Positions 1 through 9,609 of a DNA stretch of 34,130 bases are shown here, piece after piece. A program made the translations under genes and the position numbers. Numbering within the stretch: position 1 is the first letter of the stretch; every line of letters begins with the position of its first letter. This stretch comes from Synechococcus sp. BS301-5m-G53 (lineage in GTDB: Bacteria > Cyanobacteriota > Cyanobacteriia > PCC-6307 > Cyanobiaceae): NCBI GenBank assembly GCA_016779825.1, contig JADHMX010000010.1, forward strand, positions 1-34,130, given 5' to 3'. The notes beneath the pieces are model-generated. The model made no database searches, was not told the origin of the DNA, and was given only the letters and a program-made list of their open reading frames with translations.

Positions 1-533
1 TCGACGTAATACAGCCGTTTGGGCACATTCACTTCGATGCCCCCCACCAGGTTGGCCAGGGTTTCGATCGCATCCAGACGCACCAGGATGTGATGGCGGA
101 TCGGGCGGTTCATCAGGCGCGACAACTCCCGCTCCACCGCCTCGACACCGCCATAGGCCATCAGCGCATTGAGCTTCATGCCGCCGAAGCCCTCGGCATC
201 GATGTAGCTGTCGCGTGGGATCTGGGTGATCGTCGTGGTGGCGCCATTCACCCGAACCGTGAAGATCACATCGGTGTTGCTGCCGGAGCGGTCCCGGCCC
301 AGCACCACCACCTCCCTGGCGCCGAAGCCGGTCCAACCAGCAAACGGGTTGGCCAGCGGCGCGGGCTGAGGCATCACCAGCGGTTGGTCTGCCGTCCTTG
401 ACGGTTTCGTGTTGATCAACCGACTCAGCGGCACCGACAGCATCAGGCCGCCACTGAGACCCACCACCACGGCTCCAACCACGGGCCAGGTGATGGCCTG
501 AGACGACGGCTTGGCAGGGGGCTCTTGTGCCAT
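1..533 (-). CDS. LytR-CpsA-Psr (LCP) family protein, C-terminus truncated by window edge
   Basis: Reverse translation from ATG at 533: MAQEPPAKPSSQAITWPVVGAVVVGLSGGLMLSVPLSRLIN...VVVLGRDRSGSNTDVIFTVRVNGATTTITQIPRDSYIDAEGFGGMKLNALMAYGGVEAVERELSRLMNRPIRHHILVRLDAIETLANLVGGIEVNVPKRLYYVD; N-terminal TM plus LCP-domain hallmark (GRDRSGSNTD, IPRDSYI, NALMAYGG, GGIEV). Confidence 0.88.
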   Translation of the reverse strand, partial: MAQEPPAKPSSQAITWPVVGAVVVGLSGGLMLSVPLSRLINTKPSRTADQPLVMPQPAPLANPFAGWTGFGAREVVVLGRDRSGSNTDVIFTVRVNGATTTITQIPRDSYIDAEGFGGMKLNALMAYGGVEAVERELSRLMNRPIRHHILVRLDAIETLANLVGGIEVNVPKRLYYV

Positions 534-601
534 GGGCTACACGCTACGTCGCATCTTGGCGTGCTGGTCCCGTCTCCGGTAGAGGGTCGGACGTCCGCTA
601 C

Positions 602-2755
602 TTAAACCAGCGGATCGCTGATCACCATCGAGGCGCAGGGGAGCTGGCGGATCAATTGGCTGGTGCGATCACTGCCGGGAATCGGCAGACCGGCCACCCG
701 CCTGCGCTGGGTGCGCAGGATCACAAGATCGTGTTCGCGACTGAGCCGGTGAATGGCCCCATCGATGCCCGGCCCTCGCACGATCACGATGTGAAAGCGC
801 TCCTCAGGAATCCCCGGCGGACGCCAGCGGATCAGCTGCTCCTCCATCCAATGACGGTCCTGCCCGCTGAAGCGGGGATCGTGCACATGCAGCAGGGTGA
901 TGCGGATGCGCTGATCCTCCGGAGCTGAGTTGATCACCCGCAGCGCCAGTTCGAACTGCTCGCGGGCGCTGGCGGAGAGGTCTTTGATCGGAACAAGGAT
1001 CCGGCCCAAGCCGCTGTCGGCCTCTCGACCCAGGTTCACCACCACCACCGGGCAGTGGGCCGTACGGCAGACCCCATCAACGATGTCGCCCATCAGCCAG
1101 GCCCTGAGCTGATCTGTGGGGGCGGCACCGATCAGCAACAGATCCGCGGCCTGTTCCAGCGCCGTGCGGCTCATTCCACCCGCGATGTCTTCATCCAGCC
1201 GCAGCAGGCTGCGGGTGGGCACAGCCAACTGAGCGCCGATGGTCTCCGCTGTGCTGAGGCGTCCGCGTGCCGCAGCAACAGCCCGGTTCAACCCACCGCG
1301 CATCTCCTCAAGGCTTGGATTCACCATCGCCAGGGGAAGCAGCAGCCCTTCGCCCCCAGACGACCCCCGCACCAAACGGGACGCCATGCTCAACAACCCT
1401 TTCTCGGTGCTGGGGTTGGCCACCGGCACCACGATGCGCAGGGGGCGCTGCACCACTTCATTGACGCCATCCAGCACCGCCGCCTCTTCACCGAAGCTGA
1501 CCGGCAGCGCATCAGGCCTGGGCTCCTTGAGCCGGGTCACCGACTGCTCGGTGAGGATCGGCCCCAGGGTGGCCGTCACCACCATCACCGCCAGCACGCT
1601 GTTGAGCACGGTCTGATTGAGCAGTCCCGCCTGAAAACCGATGAAGGCGGTGGCCAGCGTCGCCGCCACCTTGGGCATCGTCAGCGACCACATCATCAGG
1701 ATCTGGGCGCGGCGATAACCGAACAGCCGTCCGCTCAGCCACGAGGCCAGACCCTTGCCGCCAATGGCGCCCACCAGCATCAGCGCGGTGAACTGAAAGT
1801 TGCCCAGGCTCTGGCCCAGGCTGCCCAGATCCAGCAGCAGTCCCAGATCGATGAAGAAGATCGGGATGAACAGCACCCCGCCCACAAAAATCACCAGCTC
1901 CTTCACCCGGCCTTCCGGCAGCACGGAATTCACCGCCAGACCGGCCAGGAAGGCGCCGACAATCTTCTCGACACCAGCCAGCTCGGCCCCCAGGGACGCC
2001 AGGAACAGGGCCACCAAAACAGCGAGCACCATCCTGTTCTCATCGCTGATGCCCCGCAGCACCAGGCGCCGGCCCAACCAGCGAATGCCCAGCACCACAA
2101 GGAGAGCGAAGCCACCGATTTTGAGCAGCAGCAGGGTGAGGCCCATGCCACTGAGGTTCCCCTGACCCAGGCCCAGACCCACGGCCAGCAGCAGCAGAGC
2201 CACGATGTCGGTGAAGATCGTGCTGCCCACGCTCACCACCACCGACTCATCCTTCTGGGCGCCGTAGCTGCGCACGATCGGATAGCCCAGGGGGGTGTGG
2301 GTGGCCATCAGGGCGCCGAGCAACAGGCACGACACCGAGGCGAAGCCCGCCATCAGGCCGATCGACACGCCCGTGCCTACACCAATCAACAGGATCAGCA
2401 GGCCATAGATGAAGGAGCGGCGCTTGACCCGGTTGAACTCCTCCAGGTCAATCTCCAAACCCATCGTGAACAGCAGGTACACCGCCCCGAGATCCGAGAG
2501 CAGCCGAACTGTTTCGCTGCCGCTATCGACCCAGTCCAAGGCGTGGGGGCCCACCAACACCCCGGCCGCCAGCAGCCCCACCAGATCGGGCAGACCCAGC
2601 CGCCTGATCAACGGCGGTACCGCCGCACTGATCGCCACCAACAGCGAGAACACCCCGAGCGGGTGATGCATGACATGGCTGATCGAGGCCTGCATGGCCA
2701 TGGCTGCACCGCCGGCTTGCGGCCCCAGCATGGTCGCCGGATCTGCCGCCAACAA
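602..2755 (-). CDS. cation:proton antiporter (CPA2/KefB-like) with C-terminal universal-stress-protein-like domains
   Basis: 717 aa ORF; multi-TM N-terminal half (LVGLLAAGVLVGPHALDWV, VGAFLAGLAVNSVL) followed by a soluble USP-like region (DLLLIGAAPTDQLRAWLMGDIVDGVCRTAHCPVVVVNLGR). Confidence 0.9.
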   Translation of the reverse strand: MLAADPATMLGPQAGGAAMAMQASISHVMHHPLGVFSLLVAISAAVPPLIRRLGLPDLVGLLAAGVLVGPHALDWVDSGSETVRLLSDLGAVYLLFTMGLEIDLEEFNRVKRRSFIYGLLILLIGVGTGVSIGLMAGFASVSCLLLGALMATHTPLGYPIVRSYGAQKDESVVVSVGSTIFTDIVALLLLAVGLGLGQGNLSGMGLTLLLLKIGGFALLVVLGIRWLGRRLVLRGISDENRMVLAVLVALFLASLGAELAGVEKIVGAFLAGLAVNSVLPEGRVKELVIFVGGVLFIPIFFIDLGLLLDLGSLGQSLGNFQFTALMLVGAIGGKGLASWLSGRLFGYRRAQILMMWSLTMPKVAATLATAFIGFQAGLLNQTVLNSVLAVMVVTATLGPILTEQSVTRLKEPRPDALPVSFGEEAAVLDGVNEVVQRPLRIVVPVANPSTEKGLLSMASRLVRGSSGGEGLLLPLAMVNPSLEEMRGGLNRAVAAARGRLSTAETIGAQLAVPTRSLLRLDEDIAGGMSRTALEQAADLLLIGAAPTDQLRAWLMGDIVDGVCRTAHCPVVVVNLGREADSGLGRILVPIKDLSASAREQFELALRVINSAPEDQRIRITLLHVHDPRFSGQDRHWMEEQLIRWRPPGIPEERFHIVIVRGPGIDGAIHRLSREHDLVILRTQRRRVAGLPIPGSDRTSQLIRQLPCASMVISDPLV

Positions 2756-2763
2756 CAGCTGCT

Positions 2764-4578
2764 TCAGGAAGCGATAACCCCTTCGCCGGCCTGCACCTGC
2801 CAGAGATTGGTGTAAATCCCGCCCTGGGCCACCAGGCTGTCGTGGCTGCCCTGCTCCACAATCTGGCCCTGGTCCATCACCACGATCCAGTCGGCATGGC
2901 GGACGGTGCTGAGCCGGTGGGCGATCACGACGGTGGTGCGGTGCTGGGTGATCTGCGCCAAGGACCGCTGAATGGCGGCTTCGGTGTCGTTGTCCACCGC
3001 AGCGGTGGCTTCATCGAGCACCAGCACAGGCGCGTCCTTGAGGATGGCGCGGGCCAAGGCGATGCGCTGGCGCTGGCCGCCGGAAAGGCGCTGGCCCCGC
3101 TCCCCCACCAGGGTGTCGTAACCCTGGGGCAAGGCATCGATGAATCCGGCAGCTTCCGCCAGCCGAGCGGCCTGCTCAATCGCCACCGGATCAGGATCCG
3201 CCACCCCGTAGGCGATGTTCTCGGCCACGGTGCCGTGGAAGAGGTAAACGTCCTGACTCACCAGGGCGATGCAGCGGCGCAGGTCCTGAAGTTGCAAGGT
3301 GTCGATCGGCATCCCATCCAGGCAGATGCGTCCGCCATCGCGTTCGTACAGCCGCAGCAGCAGTTTCACCACCGTGCTCTTGCCGGACCCCGTGGCTCCG
3401 ACGATGCCGAGGGTCGATCCCGCTGGCACGGTCAGATCGAAGCCCTGCAGCAGTGCTGAACGGCCGGCATAGGCGAAATCCACCGCTTCAAAGCGAATCT
3501 CACCTCGCAGCCGCTGCGGATCCACAGACGCCGTTCCTCCCTGGATCAGCACCGGCGTGTCGATCAGATCGAGCACCCGCTGCGTGGAGGCCATCGAGCG
3601 CTGGTATTCGTCCAGGGTTCGGCCAATGGCGGTCAGCGGCCAGAGCAGCCGCTGGGTGATGAACACCAGAACGCTGTAGGTGGCCACCGGCAATTCGCCG
3701 GCCAGAGCCTTGAAGCCACCGATCAACAGGATCGCCAGAAAGGCGAACAGGATCGCAAAGCGAATCAAAGGGATGAAGGCGGCCGAGAGACGGATCGCCC
3801 GGGCATTGCTCCGGCGGTAGGCCAGGCTTTCCGCCCGCAGGCGCTCCAGTTCGAGGGCTTCGGCGGTAAAGCTCTTGATCGTGAGCATCCCCCCCAGGTT
3901 GTTGGCAAGCCGGGAGGCGAGATCACCAGCCCGAGCCCGCACCTCCCGGTAAAGCGGCGCCAGCTGACGCTGGAAGTGCAGCGATCCCCAGAGAATCACC
4001 GGGATCGGCAGGTAGGCGAACAGGGCCACCTCCGGCGCCACCATCGCCATGCCGATGCCCACCACCAACACGGTGGTGATCAACTGCAGGATCTGATTGG
4101 CACCCCGATCCAGAAACCGTTCGAGCTGATTGATGTCGTCATTGAGCACCGCCATCAGACGACCGGTGCTGTCCTGCTCGAAAAAGGCCAGCTCCAGCTT
4201 CTGCAGGTGGTCGTAGGCCTCGAGCCGCAGGCTGTGTTGCGTGGTTTGGGCCAGGTTGCGCCAGAGCACGTCGTAGAGGTATTCGAACAGCGACTCCGCC
4301 GCCCAAATCACAAAGGTGAGCAGGGCCAGCCCCCAAAGTTGCTGCCCGGCGGTCCTCAGACCGAAACCGGCCAGCACGGATTGCTCCTTGAGCAACACCA
4401 CATCCACGGCCAAGCCGATCAAGACCGGCGGCGCCAGATCGAACAGCTTGTTGAGCAGAGAGCAGCTGACCGCTGCAACCACCAGTCGGCGCTGAGGCGC
4501 CAGATGGCGCACCAACCGCATCAAGGGGGAGCGAATTGCTGAAGCTTTGCTGAGGGTTCGTTCCGACACGGTTTTCAC
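2764..4578 (-). CDS. ABC transporter, fused permease/ATP-binding protein (type I exporter)
   Basis: Walker A GATGSGKSTVV, signature LSGGQRQRIALARAIL, Walker B VLVLDEATAAVD, H-loop IAHRLSTV; N-terminal TM domain. The ORF extends to 4635 but overlaps the divergent ORF with a strong SD, so a GTG start near 4578 or an internal ATG is more likely. Confidence 0.9.
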   Translation of the reverse strand: MKTVSERTLSKASAIRSPLMRLVRHLAPQRRLVVAAVSCSLLNKLFDLAPPVLIGLAVDVVLLKEQSVLAGFGLRTAGQQLWGLALLTFVIWAAESLFEYLYDVLWRNLAQTTQHSLRLEAYDHLQKLELAFFEQDSTGRLMAVLNDDINQLERFLDRGANQILQLITTVLVVGIGMAMVAPEVALFAYLPIPVILWGSLHFQRQLAPLYREVRARAGDLASRLANNLGGMLTIKSFTAEALELERLRAESLAYRRSNARAIRLSAAFIPLIRFAILFAFLAILLIGGFKALAGELPVATYSVLVFITQRLLWPLTAIGRTLDEYQRSMASTQRVLDLIDTPVLIQGGTASVDPQRLRGEIRFEAVDFAYAGRSALLQGFDLTVPAGSTLGIVGATGSGKSTVVKLLLRLYERDGGRICLDGMPIDTLQLQDLRRCIALVSQDVYLFHGTVAENIAYGVADPDPVAIEQAARLAEAAGFIDALPQGYDTLVGERGQRLSGGQRQRIALARAILKDAPVLVLDEATAAVDNDTEAAIQRSLAQITQHRTTVVIAHRLSTVRHADWIVVMDQGQIVEQGSHDSLVAQGGIYTNLWQVQAGEGVIAS

Positions 4579-4622
4579 CCCTAAAGACGCACTACAACGG
4601 AACCACAACTGAAGGAGGTGCC

Positions 4623-4817
4623 ATGAGCCGATCAAGGTCGTTCAACCGCTTTCACCGCCACCTGGCGCGGCAGAAACGCCGCGGAATGCGGGCTGTCTTG
4701 CCCCAATTCCAGGACGCCCGTGTGCATCAGGAAAGCCCAGCCGACTGCAGCGATGGCGTGCTGCGTCGGCTGAGCTTGCGTGAAATGGAATTGGACCTGA
4801 TGGAGGCCGAGGTCTGA
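4623..4817 (+). CDS. small basic/acidic hypothetical protein (64 aa)
   Basis: ATG preceded by strong Shine-Dalgarno (gaaggaggtgccATG); MSRSRSFNRFHRHLARQKRRGMRAVLPQF...LREMELDLMEAEV. Confidence 0.6.
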   Translation: MSRSRSFNRFHRHLARQKRRGMRAVLPQFQDARVHQESPADCSDGVLRRLSLREMELDLMEAEV

Positions 4818-4820
4818 GCC

Positions 4821-5114
4821 TCAGTCGCGGTAACCGCCGCCACCACCACCGCCACGGGGGCCGCCGGAGCGCTCCCGAGGGGTGGCTTTGCTGACGCGGA
4901 TCATGCGGCCCATCCATTCCACATCCTGGAGATCGTCGATGGCTTTCTGCTCATCGGCATCGTTGACCATCTCGACAAAGGCGAAACCGCGTTTGCGGCC
5001 CGTCTCGCGATCCAGGGGGAGGCTGCAGGTCTTGACTTCGCCGTACTCATTGAAGAGATCAACGAGATGCTCTTGCTCCGCCTGGAAGGAAAGATTGCCG
5101 ATGTAGATGGTCAT
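4821..5114 (-). CDS. RRM-domain RNA-binding protein with Gly-rich C-terminal tail
   Basis: MTIYIGNLSFQAEQEHLVDLFNEYGEVKTCSLPLDRETGRKRGFAFVEM: RNP-2 (IYIGNLSF) and RNP-1 (RGFAFVEM); tail SGGPRGGGGGGGYRD. Start taken at the internal ATG at 5114. Confidence 0.92.
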   Translation of the reverse strand: MTIYIGNLSFQAEQEHLVDLFNEYGEVKTCSLPLDRETGRKRGFAFVEMVNDADEQKAIDDLQDVEWMGRMIRVSKATPRERSGGPRGGGGGGGYRD

Positions 5115-5311
5115 GGACCGTGGAACCGTTGGAATTGTTCGATCGCTTGAGCCGGTTCCGAAAGCTCGGAGAGGGCCAATGCTCATGCATGAACCCGATG
5201 ACGTTACAGGGCTGTCGTACGAATCAAGACGAAAAGCAGAAGCAATTACGAAGAGTTGGCCGCGATTCAAGGATCAGCTCCATTGTCAGAAGACCCTGAC
5301 GCAGGAGAGAG

Positions 5312-5506
5312 ATGACATTCGACAGCCTTTGCTTCCAAGCCCTCTGCTGGACCGCAGATGGAGAACTGGACACTGATGACAGGCTTGTGCTGCTCAACAA
5401 CATGATTCGGCAGTCCACGCCGAGCGAGCAGATCGAGCTGATTCAAGTTGTGGAGCAGTTGGCCTTACTACAGCCTGAAGCCACGGTTCAGGTCAGCAAT
5501 CTCTGA
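5312..5506 (+). CDS. hypothetical protein (64 aa)
   Basis: ATG preceded by gcaggagagag (SD-like); protein-like composition MTFDSLCFQALCWTADGELDTDDRLVLLNNMIRQSTPSEQIELIQVVEQLALLQ. Confidence 0.55.
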   Translation: MTFDSLCFQALCWTADGELDTDDRLVLLNNMIRQSTPSEQIELIQVVEQLALLQPEATVQVSNL

Positions 5507-5526
5507 CCCAAATCGAGCCCCGGGGA

Positions 5527-5778
5527 TCAGAAGCCGTAGGCCTCAGCCGCCTTGGCTTTGCAGGTGTCCTGGGCTGCCTTGATCCCAGCCCCGTTCTGCA
5601 CCTCCGCCAAAAAACAGCGGCAGGTGTGATCCACCATTCCTTCAGGCGGAACGGTGCCAGAGCTCTGCAGCTCGGCCTTGACAGCCGTTTTGCAGAACTG
5701 AGTGATCAGGCTGTTGTCCGAGGCCGCGACGGCAAGAGGCGTCGAGGCCAGAGCAACAGCCAGCAGCACACGCATCAA
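5527..5778 (-). CDS. small secreted Cys-containing hypothetical protein (83 aa)
   Basis: N-terminal signal peptide MMRVLLAVALASTPLAVAA; start overlaps the stop of the upstream helicase gene by 4 nt. Confidence 0.65.
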   Translation of the reverse strand: MMRVLLAVALASTPLAVAASDNSLITQFCKTAVKAELQSSGTVPPEGMVDHTCRCFLAEVQNGAGIKAAQDTCKAKAAEAYGF

Positions 5779-7568
5779 GACGCCTGGCTGATTTGCAGTT
5801 CGCGGTTCATCACGCGCAGGCTTTTGAGGCTGGAGAACACATCCTCCGGCATGCCCTTGGGAAGATCCACCAGGCTGTGATTGTCAAAAATCTGGATGCG
5901 GCCGATCATCCGGCCCTGCAGACCGGTCTCGCCGGCGATGGCACCCACCAGGTTGCCCGGCTTGACCCGATCGCGATGACCCACCTCAACGCGGTAGCGC
6001 TGCATGTTCTCCTCAGGAGCCCGTGCCGGACGCTCGCGCCGCTCACGGCGGTCTCCTGACTGGCGGTCACTGTCACGGTCACGGTCGCGGTCGTTGCGAC
6101 GGGTGTTCTGAATCCAGTCATCGTCACCCTTGCGCAGCAGCGCATCGGGTCCGATGGCCAGGTTGAGGGCCGCCATGGCCAGCTGCTCGGGACTGAGCTC
6201 AAGCTCAGTCGCCACCCGCTGCATCAGTTCCTGAAGCAGAGCCTGTTCATCGGCCTCCGGGCGTTGCGCCTGGGCTGCCTCGCTTAAGCGCTTGCGCAGA
6301 CGGTCCAGACGTCCCTGGTTGATGGCCGTGTTGCCGGGAACCTCCATCGCTTCGATCGGCTGACCGGTGGCCCGCTCGAGGTTGCGAATGAAGCGTCGTT
6401 CGCGTGGGGTCACGAACAGAACGGCTTCACCGGTTCGACCAGCCCGGCCCGTTCGGCCGATGCGGTGCACATAGGCCTCGCTGTCGAACGGCATGTCGTA
6501 GTTGATCACCAGACCGATGCGCTCCACATCGAGACCCCGGGCCGCCACATCCGTCGCCACCAGGATGTCGACCGATCCACTGCGCAGCCGCTCCACCGTG
6601 CGTTCCCGCTGGTTCTGGGGAACGTCGCCATTGAGCACAGCCACTTGATGACCTCCGGCCTCGAGGGTTTCGGCCACCGTCAGGGTGATCGCCTTGGTCC
6701 GGGCAAAAATGATCACACCCTCACCACCACAGGCATCGAGAACCCGTTGCAGGGCTTCGAGCTTGTGCGGCATCGGCACCGTGATCGAGCGCTGACGGAT
6801 CCGCTTGCCCTCCTGATCCTTGGTGCGGATCGTCACCTCAGCCGGATCCTTGAGATAACGCTTGGAAAGGCGTCGAATCTCCGGAGGCATCGTGGCGGAG
6901 AACAGCACAACCTGACGCTGTTCAGGCAACTGATCGAGGATCCACTCCACATCGTCGATGAAACCCATGCGGAGCATTTCGTCCGCTTCATCGAGCACCA
7001 GGCTGCGCAGGCCGCTGGTGTCGAGCGTGCCTTGGCGCATGTGGTCCATCACCCGGCCGGGGGTGCCCACCACCACATCAACGCCACGCTTGAGGGCACT
7101 GATCTGGGAGCGGAAATCCGTTCCGCCGTACACCGCCAACACCTTCAGGTGAGGATGGCCGGCGGAATAGGCCTTAAAGGAATCGGCCACCTGCATCGCC
7201 AGTTCCCGTGTGGGAGCAAGCACCAGGGCCTGGGGTGTTTTCTGACCGCTCTCGAGACGCTCGAGCAAGGGCAACGCAAACGCTGCTGTTTTGCCCGTAC
7301 CGGTCTGGGCCTGGCCCACCAGATCGCGGCCGAGCATCAGCTCTGGGAAGGCAGCCTTCTGAATGGGAGAAGGTTCGCTGTATCCCTTGTCGGCCAAGGT
7401 GCGCAGCAGGGCATCGCTGAAGCCAAAACCGGCAAAACCGGATTCCGGCTCAGCCGAGGTGATGGTGGTGGTGAACACCTCAGCATTGGGGGTGGATTCC
7501 GGCAGCGCCGATGCAGAAAGATCCACTGCGCAGGCGGAATCGTCGCGCTGCTGTTGCTGCTCAGTCAT
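5775..7568 (-). CDS. deaD: DEAD-box RNA helicase, DeaD/CsdA-like
   Basis: Q motif, AQTGTGKT, PTRELA, VLDEADEML, SAT, HRIGRTGRAG; C-terminal DbpA-like RNA-binding domain. ORF open to 7610; start MTEQQQQRDD at 7568 is one candidate. Confidence 0.93.
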   Translation of the reverse strand: MTEQQQQRDDSACAVDLSASALPESTPNAEVFTTTITSAEPESGFAGFGFSDALLRTLADKGYSEPSPIQKAAFPELMLGRDLVGQAQTGTGKTAAFALPLLERLESGQKTPQALVLAPTRELAMQVADSFKAYSAGHPHLKVLAVYGGTDFRSQISALKRGVDVVVGTPGRVMDHMRQGTLDTSGLRSLVLDEADEMLRMGFIDDVEWILDQLPEQRQVVLFSATMPPEIRRLSKRYLKDPAEVTIRTKDQEGKRIRQRSITVPMPHKLEALQRVLDACGGEGVIIFARTKAITLTVAETLEAGGHQVAVLNGDVPQNQRERTVERLRSGSVDILVATDVAARGLDVERIGLVINYDMPFDSEAYVHRIGRTGRAGRTGEAVLFVTPRERRFIRNLERATGQPIEAMEVPGNTAINQGRLDRLRKRLSEAAQAQRPEADEQALLQELMQRVATELELSPEQLAMAALNLAIGPDALLRKGDDDWIQNTRRNDRDRDRDSDRQSGDRRERRERPARAPEENMQRYRVEVGHRDRVKPGNLVGAIAGETGLQGRMIGRIQIFDNHSLVDLPKGMPEDVFSSLKSLRVMNRELQISQAS

Positions 7569-7673
7569 GGAAGGTGGCTTCGCCTGATTGATCTCTGAAA
7601 TCAGGCTCACAACCTCCCTGCAACGAAAAGAGTTGCGCTCTGGTTGTGTTGCCTACGCTTCAAAGGTTGGCCT

Positions 7674-8015
7674 TCAAGCTATCACCCGGCCGTAATCATC
7701 CTGGAGACGTTCGATGTCGTCTTCCCGCAGATCCTCCCCATGCTGAACCTCGAGAATCAGCAGATCAGAGTCGTCTGCACGGGCACGATGCACAGCGCCG
7801 CAGGGGATGGAGAGCATCACGCCCGCGCTCGCGGCGTGCCAACACTCACCACAGAGCAGAGCTCCTGAACCCGACACCACCGTCCAACTTTCACTGCGGT
7901 GACGATGCCGCTGCAGGGACAACTGCTGCCCGGTGCGGACCAGCAGACGTTTGACCAAATAGTTCTCCCCCTGGATCAACGTTTCGTACCAGCCCCAGGG
8001 ACGCTCAACACGCAT
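7674..8015 (-). CDS. cupin, mannose-6-phosphate isomerase type II-like
   Basis: MRVERPWGWYETLIQGENYLVKRLLVRTGQQLSLQRHRHRSESWTVVSG...: typical ManC/PMI C-terminal cupin. Confidence 0.88.
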   Translation of the reverse strand: MRVERPWGWYETLIQGENYLVKRLLVRTGQQLSLQRHRHRSESWTVVSGSGALLCGECWHAASAGVMLSIPCGAVHRARADDSDLLILEVQHGEDLREDDIERLQDDYGRVIA

Positions 8016-8028
8016 CAGCCCACCCGCG

Positions 8029-9609
8029 TCAGATCACCGTCACCAGGTCAAGGCTGGCACGGGCACGGGTGATCGCTGTGTAGAGCAGACGGCGCTGATG
8101 CTCAGCCGATGGTCCATCCTCCAGGGGATCAGGCCAGAGCACGATCACCCGCTCCGCCTCACTGCCCTGAGCCCGATGGATGGTGAGGGCGACCGCGGGC
8201 TCCAACCGCCGCAAACGGGCTGGATGCAAACGGCGCACCTCGAGCTGGCCTTCAGGGTCCACCACCTGGAACAACAGACGTCGTTCGGCGCCAGCACCGA
8301 TCACCACCCCGAGGTCACCATTGGCCAAGCCCAGTTCGGGTTGATTGCTGCCGCAGATCACCGGCAAACCGATAGGCCAACGTTCCACCTTGGCCGCTGC
8401 ATTGGCACCCAGCAGCGTGCGATGCACATCATCCAAACTCCATGGCCCCCGACGGCGTGGGCAGAGCAACAGGTCTTGCTCAAGGAGAGCGAACAAGGGC
8501 CGGGACTCCGCCATCAGCTCTTGGTCGGCACAGCGGTCGAGATCAACAGCCAGCTCCTGCAGTTGCTGGAGGCGCTGCATCCAGCGCTCCCGCACCAACG
8601 CAGGAAAACGACGCAGGGGACTGGGGTGCACCTGGAGATTGGCCTGTTCAGGCAAAGCGGCTAGATCCGCTGCAAAGGCCTGCAGATCCCCCTTGCGCAG
8701 CTTTTGGGCCACTTTTGCCAAGGCACCGCGATTGCGATAAGTGCGCTCGAGATGCACGGCGCCGGCACCGAAACGGGCGCGCACGTCGGGCTGCTGCAGT
8801 CGATGCCAGACCGCTCCACTGCCCACCGGCGGAAGCTGGGCTGGATCCCCCACCAACAGCAACCGACAACCGCTGGGCAACGCCTCCAGTAAGGCCTGGG
8901 TCAAAGCCAGATCCAGCATCGACATTTCATCGATCACCAGAAGATCCAGCTCCAAAGGACGCTGGCGGTGCCTGCCAAAGCCTCGGCTGCCGGCCTCCAA
9001 CCAGCGGTGAAGGGTGCTGCAGGGCAATGGGGCCCGCTGGGCCAGCACCGCCTCGCCCAGGCGCCGGGCCGCCTTGCCCGTGGGGGCCGCCAAACCGATT
9101 CGCAGGCCGGGGTGACGGGCTTCCGCCCGGGCCAGAACCTCCACCACCGTGCTGGTCTTGCCCGTGCCCGGGCCACCGCTGAGCAGCACAACCGACGCCT
9201 GATCCAGGGCGCGCACCGCGACGCACTGTTCGGCATTGAGACGATTCGACAGCTCGGGGGCGGCAGCATGGCCGGGTTTTGGAACGGGAGCGTGGGCTCG
9301 CTCCACCAGCGCATCCACCACCTGCTCCATGGCCTGCAACCAGCGGCGCCAGCCGATCCGGTCTCCCTGACGCAGCAGGGGGGACGCGTCCCCCTCCAGC
9401 CAACCACTGGCTTGGGCAACGGCCAGCCGTTCCGGCGTCAGCGCCACCGTCAATTCCCCCTGCTCCAAGGCCAGCACCAGATCGCGACTGAGCGCCTCCA
9501 ACTCCGGAGCATCGGTTTGGGGCGGAATCCGCCGCCGCAGCGCGGCATGCAAACCGGCAGTGAAGCTGGAGGGCCAAGCGCTGGTTGCCTGGGGCAGCAA
9601 GTCCGTCAT
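8029..9609 (-). CDS. recD: exodeoxyribonuclease V alpha subunit (RecD)
   Basis: Walker A LSGGPGTGKTST, Walker B LLVIDEMSMLD, LVGDPAQLPPVGSG, C-terminal TIHRAQGSEAERVIVLWP / LYTAITRAR; start MTDLLPQATSAW at 9609 overlaps the recB stop (ATGA). Confidence 0.93.
   Translation of the reverse strand: MTDLLPQATSAWPSSFTAGLHAALRRRIPPQTDAPELEALSRDLVLALEQGELTVALTPERLAVAQASGWLEGDASPLLRQGDRIGWRRWLQAMEQVVDALVERAHAPVPKPGHAAAPELSNRLNAEQCVAVRALDQASVVLLSGGPGTGKTSTVVEVLARAEARHPGLRIGLAAPTGKAARRLGEAVLAQRAPLPCSTLHRWLEAGSRGFGRHRQRPLELDLLVIDEMSMLDLALTQALLEALPSGCRLLLVGDPAQLPPVGSGAVWHRLQQPDVRARFGAGAVHLERTYRNRGALAKVAQKLRKGDLQAFAADLAALPEQANLQVHPSPLRRFPALVRERWMQRLQQLQELAVDLDRCADQELMAESRPLFALLEQDLLLCPRRRGPWSLDDVHRTLLGANAAAKVERWPIGLPVICGSNQPELGLANGDLGVVIGAGAERRLLFQVVDPEGQLEVRRLHPARLRRLEPAVALTIHRAQGSEAERVIVLWPDPLEDGPSAEHQRRLLYTAITRARASLDLVTVI

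Noticed and set aside
1055-2815. Long + strand ORF (586 aa) antisense to the antiporter
   Set aside because: His/Gln/Arg-rich low-plausibility translation, shadow ORF of the real minus-strand antiporter gene.
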